Assembly (NCBI GenBank): GCA_016490735.1
Contig: JAEMWC010000214.1
Coordinates: 495,001-559,000, forward strand
Source: Pachyseris speciosa
Lineage: Eukaryota > Cnidaria > Anthozoa > Scleractinia > Pachyseridae
Direction of reading: 5' to 3'
Length of the DNA: 64,000 bases
Positions 10,036-23,000 of this stretch are shown here, one piece after another. Below the pieces are notes generated by a model that worked only from the letters and a program-made list of their open reading frames with translations, had not been told where the DNA came from and ran no database searches. The position numbers and the translations under genes are program-made. Every line of letters starts with the position of its first letter. The first letter of the stretch is position 1.

Positions 10036-10522
10036 ATGTGGTTGCCAAACAGAAAGCCACGGCCTCCCCCTCTCGACATTTTTGACTTTAACCACATCTA
10101 CCCGAACCTTCCAAATGACACCGTGGAAGCGTCTCTATGTTTTTTACCACAAGAAACATTGGGGCTACGAAAAGTGTTCCCGAACGTTTCAGCGCAGAAA
10201 CCTGCTTTGCAACGTGGCTGCAGGAAAAGCTGTTTTTACTGGAGCTTTTGCGGGAGGTGTTACTCTCTAACCTGCTGTCATTGCCAGTCTGACTGCTTTC
10301 GGTGCTGTTGTCAAAATTGTCGCGACGGCGAAGAAGTACAACAGAAAAGGTTAAAAGGCCAACTTCGCCCGAGTGGAGTACAAAAAAATTTTGGACGACA
10401 TCCGGTTCTATCTCAGGGGAGAACCTTTCGATGCAAAGGAGTTTCTCGACAGGCTGAAAATGATCAACGACTTCGTTTCCGACCACTGCATGGAAATTCC
10501 CCACAAAGTACAACTAAAGTAA
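10036..10522 (+). pseudogene. Small membrane protein with YPNL start, broken
   Basis: The ATG at 10,036 follows a GATATAC box. The product begins MWLPNRKPRPPPLDIFDF and HIYPNLPNDTVEAS, then changes frame twice. In the third frame it reads GKAVFTGAFAGGVTL, stop, PAVIASLTAFGAVVKIVATA (two hydrophobic stretches), then ILDDIRFYLRGEPFDAKEFL to the TAA at 10,522. The layout (YPxL start, hydrophobic hairpin, charged helix) parallels the gene at 54,852-55,593 in the second element. A role in the virion membrane or internal layer is only a guess. Confidence 0.5.
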
Positions 10523-10665
10523 GTCTAATTTTTATCATTTTGAACCTAGGGGATACGTTTCAATTGGGGCTCTGCTCTGTTCGTCTTCCCGGTCACGTCA
10601 TAGTATTGTTATATTAATGTATTTATCTTCTTGTGACAAATCTCAATAAACTAAACTAAACTAAG
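10523..10665 (+). mobile_element. Possible 3' tail of a truncated LINE
   Basis: The stretch ends in AATAAACTAAACTAAACTAAG, a short tandem-repeat tail of the sort seen at 3' ends of CR1-like LINEs, and has no coding content. Without a reverse-transcriptase remnant this remains tentative. Confidence 0.3.
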
Positions 10666-10688
10666 TACACCAAATATTTCACCACTGA

Positions 10689-11240
10689 CTAAACTCTTTC
10701 CCACCACTCGTCAAACAATTCTTTTGCCTTCGCTTTTGTTTTTGGTTTTATTCTTTCGAAATGGGGGGCTAACATTTCAAGAATTTTATGTCTGTCCCAC
10801 CCGTTTGGCTCATTCTCCATCCGTTGAAAGTCATAAAAAAGAAAACAAAGATAATTCACAGATTTTGGGTAAATGTTTTCTCGAAATTCTCGAATAACAT
10901 GACATAAAAAGCGCCATCTGAAAACGTCAGTGGCGTTAATAAGACCTAAAATTTCATATTTTTCCAAAACGCCCCGGGTGTATGGAACTGGGATCAAAGC
11001 CCGTCTTAGCTGTTCTCCTGTTTTCCCAGTCACAGACCTTTCTTCAACTTTTCTACATTGGCTGCACTACCAGGTGTTAACTTTTTTTTTCGTTGCTTCC
11101 CCACAACACTGACGAAAGGCGACTTCTAACTGCACGCCCGCTTCGTCTTTGGGTATTTCACGTGGTTCAGGTTCGTGACACCGTTCACACATTGACCCAA
11201 AATCAACATAGTCATTCCCCCACAACACCTCGCCATCTTT
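10689..11240 (-). pseudogene. Putative zinc-binding protein split by one amber codon
   Basis: One frame is open apart from a single TAG at 11,067-11,069. Upstream of it is SMCERCHEPEPREIPKDEAG...VAFRQCCGEAT; directly downstream is CSQCRKVEERSVTGKTGEQL, then a helical tail ending KTKAKAKELFDEWWERV. The two CxxC pairs on either side of the stop suggest one zinc-binding module. I do not recognise the family. No clean ATG lies in frame near the N-terminus, so the start is uncertain. It is divergent from the integrase. Confidence 0.45.
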
Positions 11241-11261
11241 CCCACTGTTTATATGTTCAAA

Positions 11262-12271
11262 TGGAAAAGCGCCTTGCAAAAATTTACTATATCCCGCGGA
11301 GTTATTGGAAAGGGTTGGCCGCGGTGAAAAGGCTCGCCCAAGCTGCAAAGGTTTCAGAACACGCAGCCAAACAATGGTTGCAAAGGCAGGCGCTTTGGCA
11401 GATCTTTCTTCCCGCGCCGCGGCGCATTCCTCGGCCAAAGTTTGATGTGCCAATGCGCAATGTGGTGCACCAAGCTGATCTGCTCTTCATGCCAAACGAC
11501 AAAGTGGGGCGTAAAACTTTCAAATACGCGCTGACTGTGGTCGACGTGGCCAGCCGCTTGAAGGCAGCTTAGCCTTTAACCACGAAAAATTCAAATGATG
11601 TTGCCCAGGCGTTCGAAAGGATTTACAGGCGTGGACCTCTCAAGTGGCCAAAGCTGCTGCAGGTGGACTCAGGGCGAGAGTTCATTGGAGCTGTTTCCAG
11701 AGAGATGGAGAAGCGTGGAACGAACATTCGCCGTGAACATGTGGAAGTGCACCGCGATCAGGCGATTGTGGAATATTTCAACCGTACTCTTGCTGTGCGC
11801 CTTTTCAGACAACAGTACGCGGTCGAAATGCGGCTGCCAGAAGGATAACGGGCTGTTGCGTGGGTGGCAAGGCTTCCCAAAGTTGTTGCTGCTCTGAACA
11901 ACCAAACCACACGGTTGACAGGATTGAAACCGGTAGATGCGATCCTAAAACAATCTGTTCTTGTGCAGCCAGCAACTCCATATTTCAGGCCTGTTGGAAT
12001 GGCCGAAAAAGTCCTCCCTGCAGGAGAAAAGGTGCGCTATCTGTTCCAACCTGGCGAGTTGGAAGGTGGTACGCGAAGGGCAACAGACCCGGTTTGGTCT
12101 TTGAAAGTGTTCGAGGTCGCAAGAGATATGGTGAAACCCAACCAACCTGTGATGTATTGGCTTGCTTATCCTGAGATGGGAGGTTATTACGGACCAAAAC
12201 GCAGCTTTGTTCGGGAAGAGTTGATTGTTGTTCCGCCAAACACGGAATTACCCCCTACTAACCCTGCTTGA
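11262..12271 (+). pseudogene. Retroviral-type (DDE) integrase, two nonsense codons
   Basis: A single continuous frame of 336 codons, starting MEKRLAKIYYIPRSYWKGLA. The N-terminal helical domain is followed by the catalytic core with QADLLF (first Asp), LQVDSGREF (second Asp) and DQAIVEYFNRTL (Glu, 34 residues after the second Asp). The C-terminal SH3-like part ends KRSFVREELIVVPPNTELPP. In-frame TAG at ~11,570 (expected Glu, by comparison with the second element) and TAA at ~11,847 (expected Gln) are the only breaks. It would integrate the element's linear DNA into the host chromosome. Confidence 0.85.
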
Positions 12272-12504
12272 AATTCTTCTTCACCCACTGTTTTCTTGCG
12301 TTATGACTGGTGGGAACTATTTCGTAATACATGTCGCAATAACTTTCCACCGGTAAATCAAATTTATGAATTTCCCCTGCTTGTAAACATAACAAACAAG
12401 GCCTATGAAATTCTGGGCATTTTGTGGACACGACTATTTTCGTTTAGCCCCACTTCCGCTTACATACAGGTATCCTGCAGCTGTTCCCCATATTCCATTG
12501 CAGA
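12272..12504. other. No gene recognised
   Basis: This gap lies between the convergent 3' ends of the integrase and the polymerase. Open frames exist on both strands, but none has a recognisable motif and the strands disagree about which could be coding. Confidence 0.3.
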
Positions 12505-14165
12505 TCATTCCTTTAAAAGGTGGTACTCGATGGGTTCTGTGTGAATTTCATCTGGCAACACCCATCGTTTGTCGTAGAACGCGCTCAGGCCCAGCTTCTG
12601 CTGCACATAAGTTACCATTTTTCCATCTCTCATTCGAAAACCCTTGTTTGGTGCCATGTCTTTGTGCCCCTTGAGTGCATTCTTGAAACGTTCCCATGTA
12701 ATTTTGTTTTGCCTCTGGTTCATTCCTTTGGTGCTAAACTTGTTTTTGCCCCCATTGGTATCCACGAAGTAACACTTCGAGCAGAGCGCGATGATTCGGT
12801 CTCCCTCACACTCCAACTTGAATAACCCAGGGGTGCGGCCACTCCACTTGTCCCACGCAAGCCACTGGTTTTTTTTCTGCCTCGAACTGTTTTCTCAGCT
12901 ATGGTTTCACCACGTTGGCCAGCTTTTCTGCAGAGATCGCCATGTTGTCAGTGTCCATCTGAAGCAACTCGAAATCGCGTCGATCCACAAACTTGTCCAA
13001 AAGGTCATAGTAAAACTCAACCATTCGAAGCTTGGCCAACTAGTAGACCGCGATGCCGAGCTGGAAGGGCCTTTCGATTGAAATCTTATGCTTCCGGCTT
13101 TCCAGCTTGTACGCCTCCGCGATTTCCTCCAGATCTGTGAAGAAAGCACTTCGCAACGCTCTGTCAACAACCTCTTCATCCTTTGTGAACATACACCACT
13201 GTGTGATGCTCTACAGTTTCAATCATCTTTCCGTACGCGCTGTTGCCTAAGAGTTTAAATACATCGGCCAACAACGCATTGCTTTTGTCTGTGTCCCCTG
13301 TTCTTCGAGCCTCTGTTACTTGCTCGACAAACCAGGTGAAGATCTTCTTTGGCCTGTAATTAATTGTTCGTTGGACCGCGGTGATTTCCACTCCGTGGTT
13401 GATGTACAAACGGAGGACTGGGGCGTAGACCAACATTTTTTCAGCTGAAAGGGCCCCCACCAGTTTTCTTCCATCGCCGCGGTTTCTGCCTGTGCGCCTC
13501 AGATAAGACATCATGTGGTCTGGCAGAGCCCTTTCTGGCACCTGCTTGTTAATAAAGAGGGGACACATCTCCTCGAACTTGGGAACCAGCACTTCTGGCA
13601 CTTTCAAATCAACTTCCGCGAAACCAAACCATTGGCCGTTCTCTAGGTTTCGAACCAAGTTGGGGACTGCGCTGACTTTTTGTGGTTCGGGGCTAGTAGT
13701 GATTGTTTCTTTCCCATAAGACATGTCTTGGAGCATGGTTGATAAATACAAGGCGTTCGCATTGTATCCCAAAATTTTACCACAGGGTTTGGGTTCGTCA
13801 ACTTGGTGGGACCTTATTTGTGTGACTCCGACTTCATGGTGGCGGGTAAACACAAGGCTTGGCCCCCCAACCACGGTTCCTTTCAACATGTCATAAGCCT
13901 CTTTGGAGGGCCTCCACAATTCCTCTCCACGCTCAATCGACGACTTAGTGTTTTCACAACCATACGCCGTCACCCATTTGTCATATTTTCGTTGGCCAAA
14001 ATAGTCAATCATGCCGAGAAAGCGAAGTCCAGGCGGAAGCATATACATCACTTTGTTTGCGTGTTTTGTTTGGTCAGAGAAGAAGGCAGCCAAGTGCTTT
14101 TTTATAAGATTCAAATCGTAGCGACCAGAGTTAAAACCAAGCCCAGGCACGTCGCTGCGGTCGAA
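12505..14165 (-). pseudogene. DNA polymerase B (protein-primed type), C-terminal half
   Basis: The minus-strand frame from 14,165 reads GLGFNSGRYDLNLIKKHL (exonuclease-domain end), then motif A region KILGYNANALYL, then EEMCPLFINKQVPERAL, motif B FKLLGNSAYGKMIETVE, and motif C FELLQMDTDNMA. It ends with WVLPDEIHTEPIEYHL. The motif A Asp expected in this family is Asn here. Frame breaks occur near 13,180, with TAG stops at ~13,041 and ~12,897. The N-terminal half is absent: at ~14,165 the sequence switches abruptly to a LINE on the same strand. Confidence 0.8.
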
Positions 14166-14171
14166 AACCAA

Positions 14172-15109
14172 ACCCCCAAGGCAAAGACCTTTTCCCTAGC
14201 CCAAGTTATAGGCTTATTTAAAGGGAAAGAGATATTTGAGTCCCGCAAAGAGCCGATCCAGAGAGCTTCAGTTTTCTCATAATTAACATTCAAGCCCGAT
14301 ATGGCCGCGAATGCATCAAGTAATTCAAAAGTTCTTAAGAGAGAAGATTGTGAGCCATCGAAAATTAAGGTTGTGTCATCTGCGTACTGGGACAGTTTGC
14401 ATTCACTATTAAGGATCTTTATTCCGCGGACGCCGTTATCCGTTCTCACCGCATTACCTAGAATTTCTGCGCAAAGTATGAACAAATAAGGGGAGAGTTG
14501 ACAGTGTTGTCTCACACCGCAATGTAAAAAGAAAAACTCAGAAGCCCAACCATTGTTTTGAATGCTGCTGCTAATATCCGTATAAAAAAGTTTTATCCAA
14601 GTCATTAAAGATTTTCCGAAGTTATAATATTGGAGGGTTTTGTGAATAAAGGACCATTCTAAGCTGTCAAAGGCCTTCTCGAAGTCAACGAAGAGTAATA
14701 GCCCCGGAATTTGTTCTTTATTCGTCAAATTTATCAGACTATCTATCAGCCTAATATTTTCTCCGACAAATCTATTCTTCATGAAGCCGGTTTGATCATT
14801 ATTGATTATTTTTGGCAAAACTTTTCTAATTCGAGAAGCGATACTTTTCGTGGCTATCTTATAATCACAGTTGAGCAGAGTTTTCGGCCTCCAGTTCTTC
14901 AGTTGATCGGTAGGTTTGTTCTTTTTCGGTATGAGGGAGATCAGACCTCTTCTTTGAGACACTGACAGTAGGCCCTTTCCATATGAATTGTTTAAGGCAT
15001 TTATGAGATATGGATTAACATCACTCCAGAATCTTTTATAGAATTCAGCTGGCAAACCGTCAGTTCCAGGGCTCTTGTCGGTTCCATAGATTTGAGGCTT
15101 TCTAAGCAT
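14172..15109 (-). pseudogene. LINE reverse transcriptase domain
   Basis: An open frame of about 310 codons covers the RT core: KSPGTDGLPAEFYK, LIPKKNKP, the catalytic FVDFEKAFDSLEW, and QYADDTTLIFDGS with the catalytic YADD box. The GVRQ...SPYLF block is present too. These motifs are typical of the L1/Tx1 group. The frame runs past the junction into polymerase sequence in a non-native frame. The connector and C-terminus of the LINE ORF2 are absent. Confidence 0.85.
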
Positions 15110-15690
15110 TCAGTTTCAGTTAAGAGACCTTCGCACTCTTCTTGTTCAAGCACGTTGAGAGTAAAAGAGCGTTTCCTTTGGGAAAGAAAATATCCTCGGA
15201 GGCCTCCAGATTTGGAAAACTTGAAGAATATAATTTTTGATAAAAGCATTTGCTTCTTTTAGGATGTCACTGTCCTTGTAGATGATACTATCGTCGCTTA
15301 TTTGCAAATGTTTAATTGTTTTTTCGTTGAAGTGGCGTTTTTCTAGAGTTAGAAAATACTTTGTGTTTTTCTCTCCTTCATTGTACCAACGGGATTTGGA
15401 TCGTAATATTGCCCCACGGGTTTTTTATTTTACAATTTCTTCTCTTTCGGCTATTTTGGCCTCTAATTCTTTTTGGAGATTCGTTTTTGTGTTTTCGAGT
15501 AGATTATTTTCTTCCAGTTTTCTTTGGAGGGACAATATATAACGCTTTCTTTACTTGCTTCCTCAGATTTCATATCACATTTTCTTTTCCTACCATAGGT
15601 TAGCGATGTTGACCGAATACGCATTTTCATTGTATCCCAGAGGAGAGGGGCATCAACCTCATCATTATTTTCATATTCTTTTGCAACGTC

Positions 15691-16440
15691 TTAAATTGTT
15701 TTCTTTATTAAAGCAACATAATCATCTTCTAACAAGAAGGATGTATTTAGGTTCCAAAATCCTGGGCCTCTAGTGTTTGGATTGTTCACCAGGTAAAGTG
15801 TAATGAGAGAGATGTCTGTTTTATATCCAGGGCTGATATCTGCTTTGGTTACTATTGTATTTAAGCTGCAGCTAGTAAGGAAGAAATCTAGGCGGCAATG
15901 TATTTCGGGGTTTCTCCTTCTCCAAGTAAATCGTTCGGTATCAGGATTAAGAAGACGCCATATGCCAGTAAGGTCTAACCTATCAATTATATGCTTAAAA
16001 ACTTTGAACGCTTTGGTGTGTGTCACTGGGTTACCACCTTTCTTGTCTTTTTGAATATCAATTACCAAGTTAAAATCACCCCCGAAAACTATATCTTCAC
16101 AATCAAAGGATAAAAGGTGGGTGAGAACATTCTCAAAGAAAGCAGGATTGTCATCATTTGGTGCATAAATATTCAAAAGAGTCAAAGTTTTGTTCTCTCT
16201 TTTGATGTCAACTATGATTAAACGGCCCTCTGGATCGGAAAATAATTTCAAAATTTCAAAAGCGAAATTATTATTAAAAAGAATACTGACTCCGGCGCGC
16301 GCACTTGAGAAACTGCTAAATACGGCTGTGTACCCCCATTCAGATATCCAATATGCTTCATCTTGCTTAGTACAGTGAGTTTCTTGAAGAAAATGGATCG
16401 AACATTTTTTCGTCTTAAGCCATCGAAAAGTCTCACGTCT
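15691..16440 (-). pseudogene. LINE APE-type endonuclease domain
   Basis: The frames give QETHC-type remnants near 16,390, then LFSDPEGRLIIVDI, LTLLNIYAPNDDNP, FGGDFNLVIDIQKDKKGG and NPEIHCRLDFFLTS. These are the LNIYAPN, GDFN and RLDF blocks of the endonuclease that nicks target DNA. One frameshift near 16,250 separates the N-terminal part. Confidence 0.8.
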
Positions 16441-16856
16441 CTTTGTAATGTTAGCTAAGCCCCTCGCATTTAAAGAGCAGATGACTAACTCGTTAGTGGG
16501 ATTATTGAAGGTGCCAAGTTGGTATTTAAAGCCGGCATTGTTGCAGCGGCACAGATACGCTTATTGGCTACCGCCTTATACACACACACACATACCAATA
16601 AATTCAAAGCGCAAAAAAAAACTCGTGCAAAAAACAAGACATAAATACAACTAAGATAAACACATAACAGAAAAATACGATAAAATTTGAATTGGGTTTG
16701 GTAGAACATCTTGTTCTGGGCAAGCGAACTGAGCGCTGGGAAGGTTTTCTTTAACGTCCTAAAAGTGGATTAATTTGGAACAGAGCGATAGTTACGTGAA
16801 ATAGATGTTTTAAAAACTAGGTGACCTAAGATCATGAGGAATATTATAAACAACAA

Positions 16857-17066
16857 TTATAAACAACAACAAGGAATATTGTAAACATTCTTGTTAATAA
16901 CTAAATTTCTGTCCACAACTTTTGCCTTCATACCTTTCTCTCGGGCTACAAACATAGCTTTTATAAAAACTTTCCTTTCCATTTGTATGGCTCTTGCATA
17001 GTCCTGGGTGATATAGGAGTTCTTATATTTCGTCGAATCTCGCAGTCTTCGTTTTGCTTTCAGCAC
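16857..17066 (-). pseudogene. LINE ORF1p C-terminal fragment
   Basis: A 69-codon frame contains DSTKYKNSYITQDYAR and REKGMKAKVVDRNLVI. It resembles the C-terminal domain of L1-type RNA-binding ORF1 proteins. The fragment starts where the satellite ends, so the LINE is truncated within ORF1. Confidence 0.55.
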
Positions 17067-17070
17067 CGTA

Positions 17071-20000
17071 TCTCATGACACCTAGTAAAAACCACCTACT
17101 TTCAACATGATGTTACAAGTTTTCCAGGAGTAAAATTATGACCAACATTTAAAATCACGGAACAAGGAATTGATGTTGCGCGCTCCAACCCGTACGCCTA
17201 GGTAGTACTAGTCATAGCTAGTGAAAACAACTTTCCTTCAACATGGTCTTAAGAGTCTTCAAAGAATGAGATTTTGACCAAGAGTAAAAAAAGTGGATAA
17301 TTAGGAAGTGATGGGACGCACTCTGCACAATCTGCACAAGTAGTACTCATAAGAGCTAGTAACAACCACCTACTTTCAACATGTTCTAACAAGTTTTCAA
17401 AGAGTGAGATTTTGACCGACATTCAAAATCTCAGCGATTAGGAATTGATTGGACACGCTCCACACTAGCGCACAAGATGTACAAGCAGTAAAAAACAACC
17501 TATTTTCAACATCTTCTTAAGTTTTTTCAAAGAGTGAGATTATGACAGAGAAACAAAAACTCGAAAATTACGAAGTCATGGGACGAACTCAACAACGTGT
17601 GCATAAGTAGTACTCATGAGAGCTAGTAACCACTACATACTTTCAACATGTTCTAAGAAGTTTTCAAAGAGTGATGTTTTGACCTACATTCAAAATCTCG
17701 GAAGACAGATATTAATTGGACACGCTCCACACTTTGCGCAAAACAAGTACCCATCATAGCTAGTAAGAAACCACCTACTTTCAACATTGTCGTAAGTGTT
17801 TTCAAAGAGTGAGATTATGACAGACAGATAAAATCTCTGAAATCTGGAATTAATGGGACGTGCTCAACATAGTGCGAACAAGTGGTACTCATCACAGCTA
17901 GTAAAAACCAGCTACCTTCAACATGTTGTCAGAAGTTTCGAAAGAGTAAGAATATCATCGACGGTCAAGATCTCGGGAATGACGAATTCATGGAACGCAC
18001 TCTACATCGCGCCAACAAGTAGTTCTCATCAGAGGTAGAAACAATCAGCTAAAATTGCTTAGACGGGCTCCACACTGTGCTCGCAAGAAGTACTCATCAG
18101 AGCTAGAGAAAACCACCAACTCTTAACATGGTCTTACAAGTTTTCAAAGAGTGACATTATGACCGATTGTGAAAATCTCGAAAATGAGAAATTTATCTGA
18201 CGCGTTCTACACCGTGCGCACAAGTAGTACTCATCAGAGCTAGTAACAATCAGCTACTTTCACCTTGCTCTTTCAACACTGAGATTATGACAGACAGTCA
18301 AAATCTCGCAAATCAGAAATTTATGAGACGCGCTTCTCATCGCGCCTTCAAGTAGCACTCATCACCGCTAGTAAAAACCATAAACTTTGAAGATGCTCTA
18401 ACAAGTTTTTAGAGAGTAAGATTACCAACAAGGTTCAAAATATGGGAAATCAGGAATTAATCAGACGAAATCTACACCGTATGCGAAACTACTACTTATC
18501 ACAAATAGTAAACACTACCTACTTTCAACATGCTCTTTTCAGTTTTCAAAGAGTGACATTGTGACCATGAGTCGAAATCTCGGAAATCAGGAATTGATGG
18601 GACGCGCTCCACACCTCGCGCACAAGTAGTTCTCGTCACGGCTACTAAAAGCCATCTACTTTCAACATGCTCTCGCAAGTTTCCGCCAATGAGATTATGA
18701 TGGAGAGTCAAAATCTTGGAAATCAGAAAGAGATGGCACGCGCCTCACACCGTCCAAACAAGTAGTACTAATCAAAATCTCGGTTTAAAATCTCGGAAAT
18801 GAGGAATTGTTAGGACTCGCTCTAAATCGTGCGCAAACGTATTACTGATAACAACTAGTAACAACTACCTACTTTCAACATGCTCTTTTAAGTTTTCAAA
18901 GAGTGAAATTATGACCTTCAGTCAAAATCTCGGAAATAAGGAATTCTTGAGACGCGCCCCACACCGTTCGCACAAGTAGTTCTCACCACCACTTGCAACA
19001 TCCTCTTAAAAGTTTTCACAGAGTTAGATTGTCACCGAGGGTCAAAATAGGAATTGGTGGTAGGCGCTCCACACAGAGGGAACAAATAGTACTCGTTACA
19101 GCTAGTGTTAACGACCTACTTTCAAAATGCTCATCTAAGTTTTCAAAGATTGAGATTATGAGGGAGAGCAAAAATCGCAATACACCTTGCACACAAGTGG
19201 TATTCATCACAGCTAGTAAAACTCACCTACTTTCAACATGCTTTTACAAGTTTTCAAAGAGTGAGACTATTAGCCTCAGTCGAAATCTAAGTCAAAATCT
19301 CTGAAAGCTACGAAAAACCACTACTAACAACATCCTGTTACAAGTTATCAAAGGGTGAGATTATAACCGAGGGTCAAAATATCGGAAGTCAGGAATTGAA
19401 TGGACGCGATCCACACAGAGCAAACAAAGAGTACTCATCACAGCTAGTAACAACCACCTACTTTTAAAATGCTCTTCTAAGTTTTCAAAAAGTGAGATTA
19501 TTAGCGAGAGCCAAAATTCTCGCAAATCGCGACTAGATGGGACGCGCTATACAACGTGCGCACTATTAGTACTCATCAGACCTTGTAGTAGCAGAAACCC
19601 CCTGTTTTCAACATGTCCTAAACGGTCAGATTATGATCGAGAGGCAATCTCTTGGAAATCAGCAATTGATTGAACATCCTTGATACTGTGGGCAGAAGTA
19701 GCAATCATAATAGCTAGTGAAAACCAACTACTTTCAATATCCTCTTAGGTGTTTTCAAAAAATGAGATTATTGCCTAGACTCATCACCTAGGAAATTAAG
19801 ATTTGAGTAGTTCTCATCACAGCTAGAAAAAAACCTGCTACTTTTAACATGCTCTTACAAGTTTTCAAATAGTGAGATTATTACCGAGGGTCAAAATCTA
19901 GGAAATCAATAATTGACGGGACGCGCTCTAGACAGAGTGCACAAGTAGAACTCATCACAGCTAGTAAAAATCACCTACTTTCAACTTGCTCTTAGAAGTT

Positions 20001-23000
20001 TTCAAAGAGTGAGACTATTACCCTCAGTCGAAATCTAAGTCAAAATCTCTGAAAGCTACTATAAACCACTACTTACAACATCCTGTTAGAAGTTCTCAAA
20101 GGGTGAGCTTATCACCAAGGGTCAAAATATCGGACGTCAGGAAGTGAATGGACGCGATCCACACAGAGCAAACAAATAGTACTCATCACAGCTAGTAACA
20201 ACAACCTATTTTTAAAATGCTCTTCTAAGTTTTCAAAGAGTGAGATTATGATCGAGAACCAAAATTCTCGCATATCGGGATTAGATGGGAAGCGCTCTAA
20301 ACCGTGCGCACTATTAGTACTCAATAGACCTTGTAAAAAGCCATCTACTTTCAACTTGCTTTTAAGTATGTTGAAAGAAACGTCTCGAAAATGAGGAACT
20401 GATCGGATACGGTCGACACCATGCGCACAAGTAGTACTCATTAGAGCTAGTAACAACCAGCTACTTTCACCTTGCTCTTTCAACACTGAGATTATGACCG
20501 ACAGTCAAAATATCGCAAATCTGAAATTTATGGGACGCGCTTCTCACAGCGCGCACAAGTAGTACTATTCACCGCTAGTAAAAACCATCTACTTTGAACA
20601 TGCTGTAAGACGTTTTTGGAGAGTAAGATTACCAACAAGGGTCAAAATCTGGGAAAGCAACAATTAATGAGATGCGCTCTAAACAATGTACAAAACTACA
20701 ACTTATCACAACTAGTTACAACTACCTACTTTCAACATGCTCTCTTAAGTTTTCAAAGAGTGACATTATGACCATCAGTCGAAATCTCGGAAATCAGGAA
20801 TCCATGGGACGCGCTCCCCACCGTGCGCACAAGAAGTTCTCCTCACGGCTAATAAAGCCATCATCTTATGACATGCTCTCGCAAGTATTCAGACAATGAG
20901 ATTATGATGGAGAGTCAAAATCTTCGAAATCAGAAAGAGATGGCACGCGCTTCACACCGTCCAAACAAGTAGTACTAATCAAAATCTCGGTTCAAAATCT
21001 CTGAAATCAGGAATTGATAGGACTCGCTCTACACAGTACGCAAACGTACTACTCATCCATGTAGTAACAACTACCTACTTTCAACATGCTCTTTTAAGTC
21101 TTGAAAGAGTGAGATTATGACCCTCAGTGAAAATCTCGGAAATCAGAAACTGCTGAGACGCGCCCCACACCGTGCTCACAAGTAGTTTTCACGTAGTGAG
21201 CAACATCCTCTTACAAGTTTTTAAAGAGTGAGATTATCACCAAGGGTAAAAATCTCGGAAGTTAGGAATTAATGGGACGCGCTCCACTCAGAGCGAGCAA
21301 ATAGAACTCATCACAGCCAGTGACAACCGCCTTCTTTCAAAATGCTCTTCTAAGTTGTAAAAGATTGAGATTATGAGCGATAGCAAAACTCCCAATACAC
21401 CATGCGCACAAGTAGTACTCATCACCGCTAGTAAAAACCGTCTCCTTTGAAGATACTCTAACAAGTTTTTGGAGAGTAAGAATACCAACGAGGGTCAAAA
21501 TCTCTTTGAAATCAGCAATTAATAAGACGCGCTCTACACCGTGCGCAAGACTATTACTTATCACAACTAGTAAACACTACCTACTTTCAACATGCTCTTT
21601 TACCCTTAGTCAAAATCTCGGAAATCAGCAATTGATGGGAGGCGCTCCACACCGTGCGCACAAGTACTTCTGGTCACGGCTACGGCAGTCAAAATCTCGC
21701 AAATGAGAAATTTATGGGACGCGCTTCTCACCGCGCGCACAAGTAGTACTCATCACCGCTAGTAAAAACCATCCACTTTGAAGATGCTCTAACAAGTTTT
21801 TGGAGAGTAAGATTACCAAGGATGGTCAAAATCTTTAAAATCAGGATTCATTAAGACGCGCTCTACACCGTGCGCAAAACTACTCCTTATCACAACTAGT
21901 AACAACTACCTACTTTCAACATGCTCTTTTAACTTTTGAACATGCTCTTTTACCCTTAGTGCTGAGATGCTCCTCACACCGTGCGCACAAGTAGTTCTCA
22001 CCACTAGTTGCAACATCCTGTTACAAGTTTTTAAATAGTGAGATTATAAGCGAGGGTCAAATTCTTGGAAGTTGGGAATTGATGGAAGGCGCTCCACACA
22101 GAGGGAACAAATAGTACTCATCACAGCTAGTGACAACCACCTACTTTCAAAATCCTCTTCTAAGTTTTCAAAGATTCAGATTATGAGCGAGAGGAAAAGT
22201 CGAAATACGCCATGCACACAAGTAGTACTCATCACAGCTAGTAAAACTCACCTACTTACAACATGCTTTTACAAGTGTTCAAACAGTGAGTTGATCACCG
22301 AGTGTCAAAATCTCGGAAATCAGGAACTAACGAACCGCAGTCTATACAGTGCGCATAAGAAGCACTGATCACAAAAAGCAAAAACCACCTATCTTCAACA
22401 TGTTCTTAAGGGTTTTCAAAGGGTCAGATTATGACCGAGAGTCAATATCTTGGAAATCAGCAATTGATTGAACATCCTTGACACTGTAAGGAGAAGTAGC
22501 ACTCATCACAGTTAGTAAAAACCATGTACTTTCAATATGCTCTTAGGTGTTTTCAAAAAATGAGATTATTGCCGAGAGTCAAAACCTAGGAAATTAGGGT
22601 TTGAGTAAAAACCTGCTACTTTCAACAGGCTCTTATAAGATTTCAAATAGTGAGATTATAACCTACGGTCAAAATCTAATAAATGTACTCATAACACCTA
22701 GTAAAAATCGCCTACTTTCAACTTGCTCTAACAAGTTTTCAAAGAGTGAGATTATTACCCTCAGTCAAAATCTCTCAAAGCTACTAAAAACCACTACTTG
22801 CAACATCCTCTTACAAGTTTTCAAAGAGTGAGATTATCACCGAGTGTCAAAATCTCGGAAGTCAGGAATTGAATGGACGCGCTCCACATAGAGCGAAGAA
22901 ATAATACTCATCACAGCTAGTAACAACCACCTACTTTCAAAATGCTCTTCTAAGTTGTCAAAGATTGAGATTATGAGCGAGAGCCAAACTCTCGGAAGTC

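Larger units (their letters stand above)
14166..17070 (-). mobile_element. L1/Tx1-like LINE remnant
   Basis: On the minus strand the order is the ORF1 C-terminus (17,066-16,857), an untranslated gap, an APE-type endonuclease (~16,440-15,691), a decayed linker (15,690-15,110) and reverse transcriptase (15,109-14,172). The 5' end meets satellite at ~17,070. The 3' end is missing and joins polymerase B sequence at ~14,165. There is no poly-A tail or target duplication at that junction, so this is not a simple target-primed insertion. Confidence 0.8.

Noticed and set aside
12296..12544. 82-codon plus-strand ORF after the integrase
   Set aside because: It has no motif, partly overlaps the polymerase C-terminus on the other strand, and has no supporting homologue in the second element.
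20112..20486. 124-codon open frame in satellite with repeated TTCAHGV-type phrases
   Set aside because: The monomer length is a multiple of three, so repeated pseudo-peptides appear; neighbouring monomers carry stops and indels in the same frame.
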